DNA from: Dendrophyllia cribrosa
Taxonomy: Eukaryota > Cnidaria > Anthozoa > Scleractinia > Dendrophylliidae
Assembly: GCA_024195265.1 (NCBI GenBank)
Contig: JAJLRJ010000006.1
Coordinates: 32,027,434-32,091,433, forward strand
DNA length: 64,000 nucleotides
Direction of reading: 5' to 3'
Shown here: positions 21,311-33,295 of the stretch, in pieces
Numbering within the stretch: position 1 is the first letter of the stretch
Layout of the letters: each line of letters begins with the position of its first letter
Position numbers and translations under genes: made by a program
The notes under the pieces: model-generated
The model's input: only the letters and a program-made list of their open reading frames with translations
What the model was told of the DNA's origin: nothing
The model's database searches: none

Positions 21311-24300
21311 TCAAAGTTTGTCAGATGTACTTGGGTCTTGCACTTTGCCATTCATTAATTCCTGATCTATTTGAAGATTTAAGTTATCACCTCCTTCTAG
21401 CGAAGCTAATCTTTCAGCCGCCATGCGTTCTACATATTCTCTTTCTCTTTTCTCTTGTTCTTCTTCTTCTTTTTCCTGAAAAACGAATAAATTTTAAGTT
21501 AGGACTGTGGGGCACTCAGTGTTCCAGTTAACTCTCAAAGGCAGGAAGTTGATGAATAATTTTACAGTGCGGCTACTGTTACCGGGGTCACCCAGACAAA
21601 GTTAACCAATCACAAAGCAGAACGGGGACAATAGATTCCAACATTTTTAACTTCAGCCAATAAAATGTCGAGTACAGAACAATGAAATTTCGACTTGTTC
21701 ACTCGTGAAGCTTATGTTGAATGAAGCTTTAGCTAGCGTTGACGTTTCGATTTAAAAATTTGAGTAGTTTCACATGCTACATGAATGAATGTCAAGTGTC
21801 ATGCAAGTGAGCGAGAACTGATTTCAAACTGTATGAAAGCAATGAACGAGACGCCGTATGTTTGGGCAAATTGCGTGGCGGATTTAAATTCTCGGAAAAA
21901 ATAACAACTCAACCGCCGGCTGTTTGCAAATGTTTCAAGGCACACTGCCAGCGTAGCATATATAAGCATTTATTTTCTAACCGTTTGAAAAAGAGCGGCT
22001 CCTTTATTTCAATTATTTTTATTGAATTGTCGTCAGAATTTTTTCCGTTGCAGATTTTCTTTGCGGTTTGAGCACTAGATGGGTTTCTTTAATCTCCCAA
22101 GGCGGTCGTAACGGTTTTGAAGAAATCATTTTGGTGAAAGAATTAAAAGTCTATAGTTGTATATGCCGAAAAATAGAAATAATTATTAACCAAACCTCGA
22201 ACTCTGTGAAAAACAAATATTCTAGTCTGGCGGTTAAGTTTTTTTTTGACACGAATTCATCTCGAGGGAGTTGGATTTACTGTTTTGAATCGTCTGGAAA
22301 ATTATAATAACTCAACTGGCGAACCGCTGTAATATCTATGGATTTTCCGGCAGTGAGAAATATATGTTGAAGAATGCGCCGTTTCTATACGACCGATACT
22401 CTTTTTATGCAGTTTTGAATTTCTCTTTTACTTAATTTTATTTCAGCTTAATCCGCCGACTGCCGGAACCCAACGCGTGGAACTCAAAGCGCATAAAACT
22501 TAATTAGAGGCGACTGACAAGCCGTGTTTTCGTTGTTTTCAAATCCGTAGGTCACTTTTACTGGTACTTATGCAGTTAAGAATGTCTTCTTTCGCTGGCG
22601 TCAAGTGTATTTATTTTCCAACCCGCCGTTGACGCCGTAGAGAAAACTTGAATCTGTTACGAGCGAACAAATTATTTTAAATCCACCACCAGCACTTTTA
22701 TTTGTGTAGACACACGGTACAGCCGTCGCATTCCATGTTTTCACTCAGTTTGGAGTTTCTCTTTCATTTGAATCACCGACATAAAATTCCAAATCACGCT
22801 GTTAAAACAAGTCAAGTTCAAACGGGATGGAATCGAAGTTAATTGAAAATCCAACGCTGTACAGCCAAAACTTGTGTTGATCTGTTTTCATGGCGAACGA
22901 ACAAGTTGAAATTTCATTGTTCTGTACTCGACATTTCATTGGCTAAAGTAAAAAATGTTGGAATCTATTGTTCTCGTTCTGTTTTGTGATTGTTTAACTT
23001 TGTCTGGGTGACCCCGGTAACAGTAGCCGCACTGTAAGGGGTCAACAGGTTGTGGATCTCTCTATACATGTATCTTTTTAACCCTTTCACTCCCAGAGTC
23101 AATAATGGAGACATGTAGTGTAGTTCTAACTTTTGAGTCTGTTGATGGAATCCTATGGTGTGACCATTCAAATGAAACCTCTTCAGCAGTATTTTAACAT
23201 GGTACCATTTGTTCTAACTTTTGAGTCTGTGGACGAAATCCTATGGTGTAACCATTCAAATGAAACCTCTTCAGCAGTACTTTAGCATGGTACTATTAAT
23301 TTGTTCTAACTTTTGAGTCTGTGGACGAAATCCTATGGTGTAACCAATCAAATGAAACCTCTTTGGCAGTACTTTTGCATGGTACTATTTGTTCTAACTT
23401 TTGAGTCTGTGGACGAAATCCTATGGTGTGAACATTCAAATGAAACCTCTTCAGCAGTACTTTTGCATGGTACCATTTGTTTTTTAATATTTTACAAAAT
23501 GAAATTTGGGATTTTCCTTGAATTTTGACTTTTGGCACTCTTGGGAGTTAAAGGGTTAAGTTAGCCATTTGATTTGTTAGGGCAGGAAGCCAGCCTTGTC
23601 CAGTTTTTGACCTGAGACCCCTCTCTTATCTGAAACACTGGGCACTTTTAGTCAAAATTAATACAAAACATTGTACAAGTCTCTCCAAGCTTAAGAGGAA
23701 AGTTAGGTCATGAGGGGAGAGAGTAAGGGTCTGTCAGTAAAAAAAGATTGAATTTATGTCTTTTAAAGAAACTGTAGTACAAAACTAATGGACAGTAAAT
23801 TATGCAAAAGTATAAATTTGGGGCTTTTAAAGCAGCTATGCCGTGGGGATTTGGACAGTTGTGGGCCAAAAGTGAGCCAAATTAAAACTAAGTATCTTTG
23901 TTGTGCACAAAACAATGCTAATAGGACACTAATACGAAGATATCAAGTGAATTTTCGAAGAGAGAATAAAACACAAGACACAAGATGATAAACTAAAAAA
24001 GTGGCCAATTTTCTGGCCATCTGCAGCCCAAGATACTTATTTTTACTCTTAGAGCACTAGTAGAATAATTTTAAATAAAATTAGACCATTATTGTTGGGT
24101 TTCCATTGTTATAAAATAACATGTCTTTTGGTGACATAGCCCTTTTTAAACAGCCTGTTGTTAAAATAATATGCCAAAATCAAACCTGAGAATGAATGGC
24201 ATGTTTTTAATTTACTTCATTCATATACAGTACAAATGACTTACCTGTTCTTTAAGTCTGTAAAATTCATCTATTACATATTGATATCTTGGAGTAGTAA

Positions 24301-25239
24301 TGCCAAAGAAAGCTGCTAGCTTCTCTCCCAGATACTCTGCCACTAAACAAACATTCATTTTGTTGATCATAAACTGTAAATTCATGGAAATTACACTATA
24401 ATCGAAAACAGTGTACAGTATATGTGATCAGCTTATAAATATATTAACAATCCCTTTGGCATGTTGCAAGCTCCCATAGGCAACAAACTTCTGCCTTTTC
24501 AGTTAATGCAGGGCTGTCATTAAGCTTTAACCCTTTCACTCCCAGAGTCAATTATGGAGATGTAATGTACGTAGTTCTAACTTTTGAGTCTGTTGACGAA
24601 ATCCTATGGTGTGACCATGCAAATGAAACCTCTTCAGCAGTACTTTTGCATGGTACCATTTGTTCTAACTTTTGAGTCTGTTGACGAAATCCTATGGTGT
24701 GACCATGCAAATGAAACCTCTTCAGCAGTACTTTCGCATGGTACCATTTGTTTTTCAATATTTTACGAAATGAAATTTGGGATTTTTCTCGAACTTTGTT
24801 ATTTGGCACTCTTGGGAGTGAAAGGGATTGCTGGTAACACAAGGAAAATAGGTGTCAAAAACTCAAGATAACCTACCATGGTTGTTTATGGTTGTTATCA
24901 TCTAGTCATTTTTATCTCACGAATACATAAAGCGTGGAACTAGATATAGTATACAGGGACAATTATGCAAATTTTCAATTGATTAATTCCCCTGTGTGTT
25001 ACATCTTTCAGTTGTCTGGATAGTCTCATTTCACACAATGCATATTTTTGTCATGCTAAGATGTTTTGGTAGTTTTAAATCTGCTTTACTCTTCAATGCA
25101 TGATGTTAAATAAGTTCTGACTAATGATATTGTAAATAGTTTTTCACAGTAGTTTTGCACATAATTATTTAATTATTTTTCTGTATTTAAATTTTTGATA
25201 TTGATGCTAAAAAACCCTCTTCAGGGATGCTCAATAAAG

Positions 25240-25271
<32 letters not shown>

Positions 25272-28200
25272 TGTATGTATGTATGTATGTATGTATGTAT
25301 GTATGTATGTATGTATGTATGTATGTATGTATGTATGTATGTGTGTATGTATGTATGTATGTATGTTATACATGCCAAGTCTCATGCCTTAGGCGTGAGT
25401 CTCACGCCTGCGAGTCCAAAACTCCGATCTCACGCCTACTCACACCTATGGAGCAATTTCTCACACCTAATTTACAGATTTGAGCTATCAGCCTTAACTG
25501 ATTGCATGATCCAATTAAAAATATAGTTATGTTCATGAAAATAGCACTTTTTGTAGGTTTTTATTGTTATGAACATTACAATAAGGTACAGCTGGATGCT
25601 ATTAAACGGAGGTCTGAGGTCCAGGGAAACTTCCGAATTCTTCGGAACATTTTCGGACAACTTCGGCCATCTTCGGAATAGATCGGGTTCTCTTCGGATT
25701 TGGTCGGATCGCCTTCGGAAATCCTGGCACTTCCCTCAAAAAAATTCTCACGCCCATCACTCGGAAAAAGTTGGCAGGTATAGTATGTATGTATTCTTTG
25801 ACTTTAATGGAAAATTAAAACTGATCTGTGGACTTAACTTTACATTGTTTCATGTTCACAAGATGGCTCTTAGAGCCCTTTGATGAAACTTTGAGTTGCA
25901 GCATCTTCACTGCTCAGTTACTAGCTACTAATAACAGCCCTGCCGGTGGTTTTGTTTAAAAAAGTGACTAGCTCAAGTTATGACCAATTTTTTGAAATCC
26001 AAAGGTACAGCTAGAGTCACTTATGAGAGCTCCAACTGTATTTGAAAGAGAGTACAACTAATAAACAAAGGGGGGACTGCTCTTAAACCTTAGTGCAAGA
26101 AGGACGGATCTATGTAGAAAACTTCTAACTTCCATAGAACAGGATAGTCATCATATACTACGTAATCTGCTACCAGAGCCTCGCATTCAAAAGTATGACC
26201 TTAGGTCTAATAGAAAATAATATCAAGACCAAGAGATTTAAATGCTCTTTTTTTCGCTACTTTACTGCAGATGCCACATTTTAGCCTGCGTTTTTAATCT
26301 TGAAAGATTTTAAATAAATAATAATTAGTATACTTTCGCCTAGTATTTATAATTACAACAGTTTTATCAATATTTTATATTCAGATCCATTTTTATCTCA
26401 AGTCATTGTAAATATTTTTATCGATAGTAATTCAAACTACGGATTGCAAGTATTGATTTTAATAAACGATTCAACGAACAAGGGGTTATAGAATGTAATA
26501 CCTTTTAAGGCTCCAGTTGATACAGCAATTACGTAATACCACAACCAGAGCATCCAGGTCAAGTCAGACTGAAAACAAATGTAACATTAAGATTATCAAT
26601 CCTACTTTTGTGTTGGTTGTCCTGTGGTTTATGTGCAGTAAAATTTGAGGTTTTTTGGTGGCCAGTCTTCCAAATGGCCATCCCTATTGGCTTTTTTCGG
26701 GGGCTCATTTCCGCCGGAAATTCCTTCGAACGCGTCTTCAAAATCTGTGATTACTGCTAGCAGAAGCTTATCACGTAGAAGCGTGCAACTTCCCCCTATA
26801 TGTTCAGAACTATGCTGGGGATTATTAGAATTCCCAACCAACCAATCAGAATCGCGGATTGAATTTTTGCCCTTATATGGAAGGAGGTTTTCAGCTCCAC
26901 GCGCGTACGCGCGGCCGCTCAAATCGGCAAGAAAACTTCGAGGAAACTACAAGCGCTTCGCGAAATATGGACAGCTTACTTTCACGGCTATTTTCGTCGC
27001 TACCAAATCACATTTTGAGGTTCAAAACTGAAGAGGAAAAAGTATTGAATATTTTAGTAGTTCCAAGAAGACGACGACGGAGTTAGGAACGAAAAAAAGC
27101 TCAACACCGCGGAATCTGGACAACTCAGGTTTTTTCAAGCCTTGTTTCATCTCTACCAAATCACCACAAAAATGGCTCTTTAAAGAATTTCATGTGCAAT
27201 ATGGTAATGTATTTTACTTATACAAATGTAGTTTCAAATTAGAAAGATTGTTTAAGTCAGGTTTTTATGGTATTAAGAAAATATGAATTGTTTTTAACTT
27301 CACAAAGAGATTGAAGCGTACGGAAGAAGCGAAGCAAATTCTCAAGATTAAGTACGCATGCCATGTGTTTTCTGTTTTATTTTGAAAACAAAAGTGTTTT
27401 TACTCTCTTTTTCGCTTATTATATATCGCTCAAACATACAATAATTCGTGTCTGACTTGAGCTTAGGGTTTTTCTTCCCAAATCGGTTGGAATAAAATTT
27501 GTTGTATAGATTTTGAAATATGAACGGCGGCGCGGTGTTTATAAATATTCAGTTCGCTGTATTTTAAACAGCCAACACTTTTTAAAACTTTCACCGACTT
27601 TGTCAACCCATCCTTACATGTACCATGGTTTTTCTTTGTATATACTATAATTGTTTTTCAAAGCGATTTTTGAGAGGAAATGATCATACCAAATCAGTAC
27701 GTTTCAAACATGTTTATTTAGCTCTCGAGCCTACTTGTTTTCCGAATTTATGATTTCGTACGAGAAAGTTCTGATCATTTGTATCTTGAGAAATAATTTC
27801 ACGTACTAATTTTAAAACTGAGTTGCATTAATTTTTTGTTTTGTAAATGTAGCATCGCTTAGGTTCTGAACTCACGGAGTACGTTTTCATCATCTCGACA
27901 AAACTAAATTGCGGTTGTCTTGAGGAATTTCGAAGTTTTCGTTAATTGTTTTCAAGCAGAAGCTATCATGAGCTGTTTCGAGTTACGATTTGTTATGAGT
28001 AATTTTAACTGTGATAAACTGGCTGTTGAAGATCTGTATTTATTCATTCAACTACATTGTATTTGAGTCTATTTGTCTTTGTTTTTAAATAAAAGTGATT
28101 TGGAGAAACCTACATGTTGTGTGCATCTTTATTTCATTTTCATCTTTCTTTGATGCAGGTGTCCTAAAGTTTTGAACTCTGTGTTTTTATCTCTGTGTTT

Positions 28201-29667
28201 TTATCATTTCACCGTATTTCATCCATTAACTGATTTTGATTGCTGGTACAGTATGATGCTGTTGACACAAATCGCTGTGGAGTATTAAGTTAAACCTGAG
28301 ACGGCAAGCAATCTAATGGGAATTTTTTCGCTCTGCCGGTAAAGTTTTTCCACGGTTGATACAATTTCTCCTTTTCTCCGCTTCCTCCAGTTCGGCATAA
28401 TCGGCCTTCTTTTCTCCAAAGGGAGTCAATGGCCGTTTGAATAGTATAAAGTTGACATTTTGGTCGAGTCTCAGAACTGCAAAGTGCAATTATTGACCCT
28501 TGTAGTAGCTTGTATGAAACAAGATACAAGCTTTTCCTGCAAGTGTTGTAGGAGCGCGCGTTTCGCGTGGAAGTAGGCTTCTTTTAGAACTCCATATTAG
28601 GAAGTAAATTCTGATTGGCTCCCCGCGTTTTCTAAAAATCCCCAGCATCGGAAACGAGTTAATCGCTTCTCTGTTATGAGCTTCTGCTGCTAGTCAATAA
28701 GGCTTTCATATCATAACTACAAACCTGAAGCTTTTCATACATTGCAAACAAATATAGTCAGCTAATGCTGTACCAAGGGGAAAAGGCTGCATATCCTTTG
28801 ACTTACATTTGTACTTGAATACTGATCCTTAAATAAATTATTATACAAACCCATGGACTGATCATTTGAAGGGACTTAAATATTTTTGTGAATGAGATTT
28901 CAAGGCTTATATTCGAAAAGGCTTGTATTTAGAATTTTTTGGTGTAATACTTATTCTGGGCTGAAGTACAACTGTGGAAGGTTGGGAAAACTGATTTCAA
29001 ATATTCAATTGTAAATCATTATGTATGAATTATTATTCAATTTGCAACTTGCTATGTAGCAATTTTTGACTCTTATATTGGCCATTATATGAGCATTTTG
29101 TCAAAAGAGCCTTGTTTATATCAGCTATAAAACCTGTCATCACGTTTAAAGCCCATGGCACAGACTTAGAAAGTACACTGGATATTATAAGTAATTTAAA
29201 CCGTATAAATCAAGCACTTGATACTCGAACGTTTTCATTTAAGCTTAAGCTTATATACGTGCTTCAAATTGACGTCGGAATTTGAATATATTTGGGGATT
29301 AATGCGGAGAGTTTGTATTTACCGGATTGATTTCAGCTTCGTTTTTCTTCCTACAGCTCTTTCTTTCGTCATCTGAACTGCTATCTGATGTATCCTCTAG
29401 TGGCTTGTTTCGTTTTTTCTTTTTTCTGTATTTTTTCTTGCGTCTGTCGTCCGAGAGATCGCGATCAGAGGGTTCTTCGTCTTCCTCGTCATCGCCATCG
29501 GCATCTAAGTTTATCGTCTCAAATTCGTTTTTTGACCCCGAAAAGTTCACCTGAGGCAGGCCAGCAACCCCTAAATCAACGTTATTTCTGTCTTCGTCAT
29601 CTGAGTCGTCCTGTGTCTCTTCCGTTAATGCTGTTTGCTCGGTTGTTACATTGCTTGCTGTCTCCAT
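21311..29667 (-). CDS. FAM177: FAM177-family protein, complete 4-exon gene
   Basis: Coding exons (minus): 29323-29667, 26502-26568, 24245-24342, 21311-21475. All have GT-AG junctions in phase, giving 224 aa, close to human FAM177A1. Residues 1-115 are acidic then very basic (DDSDDEDRN; RRKKKYRKKKKRNK). Residues 116-170 are the diagnostic core: SDLTWMLWLWYYVIAVSTGA, then VAEYLGEKLAAFFGITTPRY and QYVIDEFYRLKEQ, matching the FAM177 pattern LTWGPYLWFY...FLGEKI...GISTPKYQYAIDEYYR. A Glu-rich coiled-coil-like segment (EKEEEEQEKREREYVER) follows. The hydrophobic stretch suggests membrane association; FAM177A1 is reported at the Golgi. The N-terminal family motif (…GETMEEYSTDE…) is not clear here. 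Introns are long (2.8, 2.2 and 2.8 kb) and full of repeats. Confidence 0.82.
21563..23036. mobile_element. 1.47-kb non-autonomous element with ~140-bp terminal inverted repeats
   Basis: The left arm TACAGTGCGGCTACTGTTAC (to about 21705) is the imperfect complement of the right arm ending GTAACAGTAGCCGCACTGTA (from about 22895). No transposase-like ORF is present inside. It sits in FAM177 intron 3, 88 bp from the exon 4 acceptor. Confidence 0.85.
23078..23559 (+). mobile_element. MITE family A with four internal ~90-bp monomers
   Basis: The same inverted ends as the copy at 17829, but TTCTAACTTTTGAGTCTGTG monomers start at about 23123, 23212, 23304 and 23392. Each is about 90 bp and ends in GCATGGTACCATTTG-like sequence. 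Confidence 0.9.
24528..24827 (+). mobile_element. MITE family A with two internal monomers
   Basis: TTAACCCTTTCACTCCCAGA and CTCTTGGGAGTGAAAGGG are the ends. Two monomers (about 24574 and 24663) are nearly identical. It lies in FAM177 intron 2, 185 bp upstream of exon 3 on the minus strand. Confidence 0.9.
25239..25366. repeat. (TATG)n microsatellite
   Basis: About 32 near-perfect tetranucleotide units with a single TGTG interruption. The apparent MYVC/THIH ORFs here are artefacts of the repeat. Confidence 0.97.
25376..25783 (-). repeat. Dispersed repeat rich in TTCCGAAG words (copy 2)
   Basis: The inverted, longer partner of 14664-14994. It includes two inverted halves of AGGCGTGAG at its left end and ends CACTCGGAAAAAGTTGGCAGG, the same boundary as copy 1. 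Confidence 0.7.
26745..28703. mobile_element. ~2-kb element with diverged ~130-bp inverted ends
   Basis: Near 26748 GATTACTGCTAGCAGAAGCT, then CTATGCTGGGGATTATTAGA and ACCAATCAGAATCGCG. Their complements occur in mirrored order at 28560-28703. The interior has no recognisable transposase. It fills most of FAM177 intron 1. Confidence 0.55.
29323..29667 (-). CDS. FAM177: FAM177-family gene exon 1
   Basis: The start ATG (METASNVTTEQ) is chosen because the ORF upstream of it is built from the GAACGCC heptamer array, translating as repeated SAFGVRR, and so is probably untranslated. The exon ends EAEINP at CCG|GTAAAT in phase 0. The acidic run DADGDDEEDEEPSDRDLSDD next to a Lys/Arg-rich run gives a highly charged, likely disordered N-terminus. 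Confidence 0.75.
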
Positions 29668-29751
29668 GTTGTGACCAGCTTTCAAATGGCACAGAGCATG
29701 CGCTTGGCAGTGGCGGATTGATCGCGGGCGAAAGCTAGGCGAAAGAACAGG

Positions 29752-29810
29752 GACGCCGAACGCCGAACGCCGAACGCCGAACGCCGAACGCCGAACGCCG
29801 AACGCCGAAC
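29752..29810. repeat. Heptamer array (GAACGCC)n in the FAM177 5' flank
   Basis: About eight perfect GAACGCC units end 85 bp upstream of the FAM177-family ATG, most likely in the 5'UTR or core promoter. It contains regularly spaced CG dinucleotides, unusual for this AT-rich window. Confidence 0.92.
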
Positions 29811-29819
29811 GAAACAACT

Positions 29820-32328
29820 TTGCAGCGAAACGAACGGATAACGGCCAGTCGGTAGGCGAGGGGGAAGGGGTTGGGGTTCAAAGCAGGAACCTATAACAAG
29901 ACAAAGACAGCGAACGGGACTTGATGGGGCAAGATAGAGTAGGCAAAATAGTTGAACAAAAAAAACATTCAAATGAAAACAATTTGAATTTGAAAACATT
30001 CAAATTTTCGGCACTTTTCTATATTAACATTTTCCAAGATGGTCTGATCTTTGGCCCTTCCCTTCATCGTCGAATGATCGACTGTTGAGATAAAAGCTAA
30101 ACATTTATAGCTAAACCATGTCATCGCTCCTGAGCCCGAGAGCTTGCTCACAGCAGGCTACTCCTGTAACAGTTCCTCTCTAAATACGGGTGGGCGAATA
30201 CCTTACAAGTATCTGACGGTGACCCAGATTTTCTTCTTCTCGCTTTGAACAAAAGAAAAGCCGAGGACTCTCACATAAAATTGAAGGGGACTACCCGTAT
30301 TATGTGGGATTGGGTGTGGCTCAGCAACTACCTTTAAAAATTTTCACCATTTTTATTAGCGATAAAGTCAGTTCGGCATTGTAAAAGTTATTACTCCGAG
30401 ATTATGAAAGCAGATCTCTACCTTTCATTTCCCTCAGGCCAGTAGGAACGAATTTGAAAGTGAGAGGGCACGATCGACTGTTGTCGGCTGAGACCCCTTC
30501 AATATTTTCGACGGTTAAGTGGCAGTCTTTTTTTTAATTTTCACCCGAAAAGTGGGGGGGGGGGGGGGGGGGGGCACGGGCCTACCGACCCCCCCCCCCC
30601 CCCTACTCCTACGGGTCTGTCCCTAAAGGGAAAATAGATACATCTGAGCTGAGGACATTTTCAAATAAAGGAAACACCATAAAAGGTACCAAAACCACAT
30701 TCTATGACCCGAGTATCCGTCCATCCTTAGACACTCCCCCCGGAAAGCAGAGATTCTACCTCTGAATGGCTTATTTTATTTTCCAAGTACTTGCTCTCCA
30801 TCGATGAGAGGATTCTTAGCAAGTGGTCAGCGGCCTTACTAATAATATTAAATAATAATAACAATAAAATACAAATAATCAGAACATGTCTAGCTTAGCT
30901 CGGAAAGAATTTACGAGGATCGAGTCGTTTGCTCCCCTCCTATTTTTTATGAACGCAACAATGAAAACTCCACGTCAGTACAATTCATACATTTTATTTC
31001 AATTCATTATTCCTTTGCACAATTATATCTCGACAATTGCACCTGCAAATTAACAAAATTCTCGAGACCACTGTATTTGTAGATAATTTAGTTTAATTAA
31101 TTTCATCATAAAACAATTGATTTTGTAATTTCTTTCTTTAAATACACGCATTATAATCATGTGGTTATATTTTCGCTTTCCTGTTAGTTATTAGAACGAT
31201 ACTTACTCTTCTAGAAAGATGAATGATAATAAATATTATATTATGCCTGATTTCACAAACAAGCGGCAATATAAATAAATAATAAATGGTTACATGTATA
31301 GCCTTCCAGGAGGCTTATTTGATTGGCATCACACACCAGAATATTCCTGTTGGCTCGTTCGCAGAAGATTTTCGCTTATGATTCCAGTCAAGTGAGTCTA
31401 CTCGCAGGTCAATCTGTAAATGGCGAAAAATTGATTCTCTCTATGTTTACACCCCTGTAAGGCGGGCACCTTCGTAAAATGAACATCAATTATTGGCTGG
31501 TGCTGGCCGAATTGTTCGTTTGTAACTAAACTGTCCACAAGGCGGACACCTCTCTAAGGCGGCAGCTATAGCTGGTTCCCGAAGGTGTCCGGCTTGACAA
31601 AGTTCACTTCTACAGTCTTCATAAGACAGTGAAGAGAAAAAAAGAGTCATCCAATGATGCGTTTGATTGCACTTAGGGTATTTCTGATTAGGACTACACA
31701 ATGTAATCCTTGCGAATCTCTTAAATCGGGAATTTAGAGCCGCTAGAATACTCAATAGTTCTTTAATATTGTGCATCGGCAAGAGATCTCAGATATCATA
31801 GTCAACTATTTTGTATTTCGAGACTGGAACTTAAACGTTTGACCGCCTACTTGTGGCTGACAACAAATATTCTCAAATCAGATTTCTGGTTTACATTGAA
31901 ACTGAATTAATTAACATTACACAAGGAAGCTTTACCAAACCAGTTATGCACTGGTTGTTTACGTTAAATTGTTTGCTTCTGAGATACTAAGATCAAAGGA
32001 TGTGACCGAGCAAGCTGCGTTGACAATTAAATTAACTGAGCGGTTGTCAATTGAGTGCCGAAAATGATACGTTTTGTGATTGGCTAAAAAATCTCGTGCC
32101 ATTTTCTCAACCAATCAGAAGTAAAACCCAAACCAATCGCGACTTGTCTCACGCGTTTTCCCGCGCTTGGCGCCGGCTACATGTATTTGCTTCGAGTCAT
32201 GATTGGTTGGTTGGATTGTCTGCGTCTGTTGTGATTGGCCAGAATAATTACTTTAGTATTGGTTTGATGATACTCAATTGGAAACCGCTATGTTTGAAGT
32301 AGTATTGATTGCACTCGGAACACATAAT
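29820..32328. other. Intergenic DNA between FAM177 and EGF-array genes
   Basis: FAM177 5' flank, then a GGGGGAGG-type tract with adjacent C-run (30556-30603), a CATAAAAGGTACC word near 30670 related to the 3425-3762 family, and a decayed Tigger-like piece at about 31450-31600 (GGCGGACACCTCTCTAAGGC). No supported ORF. Confidence 0.5.
30556..30603. repeat. Poly(G) run followed by poly(C) run
   Basis: About 24 G then, after a 17-bp spacer (CACGGGCCTACCGA...), about 15 C. The two form a potential long G:C hairpin and probably mark the ends of the G/C-tract element family. Confidence 0.85.
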
Positions 32329-32529
32329 GGGGAACTTTAGATCAGAGTACGACTTTTCAAACCTAGTTCGCGTGCTTTAGATTCACAACAGTCTCATTCC
32401 TAGAGCCTTCTTATCCACTGGTCAGCAACAGGAAGGACCGACAGTGCTAGGGACGTGAATGGTTTGAAATTCGAAAGTCGTAGTCGTACTCGTACTCAAA
32501 CTCGTACAGGCTCTAATCTAAAGCTCCCT
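32329..32529. mobile_element. MITE (GGGGAACTTTAGATC ends), copy 1
   Basis: GGGAACTTTAGAT and ATCTAAAGCTCCC are inverted ends. The interior CGTACTCGTACTCAAACTCG and CAGCAACAGGAAGGACCGAC match 54335-54570. It lies within 60 bp beyond the EGF-array gene stop, thus probably in the 3'UTR. Confidence 0.75.
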
Positions 32530-32586
32530 AATACTGATTACATTACGCACTCGTTACACTGATTATATTCGGCATTCAAAGGCATT

Positions 32587-33263
32587 TTAAAGAAACGTGT
32601 CAAGCCACTCCCTGGAGAGCTTTAGGTTTCCTTTGCTATCATTATCTCGGTGTGCGCTGACATTTGTGCACCCAGCTCCTATGGGCCCCGGGGATAGATC
32701 GTCCACCGTACACACACTGCTCCTTTCCATGTCCGTGACGGTGAGATTTAAACTACGGAGATCTGGAGCTGAAACGGTTTTTTTCATTTCTCTCCGTCCC
32801 AAGCTTCCTCCGTCGCTAACGAAGGAGAGGTCGAACAGCTCCTGGTCAATGTGGAGTCTCAAAGCCTCTAAGGCGTCGATATCGTCACGGCATTCCACAG
32901 CCATCACCTTGTCACAGGGCTATAAAAAAACAACAACAAATAGTCATTTATTATACACACGGTTCTTTCTACAGTTGAAACAACTTAGTGGGGGCTTATT
33001 TATTTCAAGCGCGTTTGGGGGGGGGGGGGGGGGGGGCTTATTACAATTTAGCGAAACGCGATGTCATGCGAGCTTCCTGGATGTGGATAAACGTCCTTAA
33101 ATCATACTTTGATTGATCAATGAAGTACAGGTACCGGTAACATCCCCAAAGCTCGCGAGTTCTGTATATCAATTCGTGTCCGGATTGGTGCAGTAAAAAT
33201 GCACCCGTAATACAGTCTGTCATTACTTGTTTGGGTTGTGAAGGAAAAGGAATTCGGGAGGGA

Positions 33264-33295
<32 letters not shown>

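Noticed and set aside
25187..25526. Long ORFs of repeated MYVC or THIH residues
   Set aside because: They are pure translations of the TATG microsatellite.
26645..27031. 128-aa plus-strand ORF (MRFFGGQSSKWPSLL...)
   Set aside because: Overlaps the inverted end of the ~2-kb element and lacks splice or homology support.
28290..28529. 79-aa minus-strand ORF in FAM177 intron 1
   Set aside because: No recognisable motif, no splice signals in frame with FAM177 exons, and inside a repeat element.
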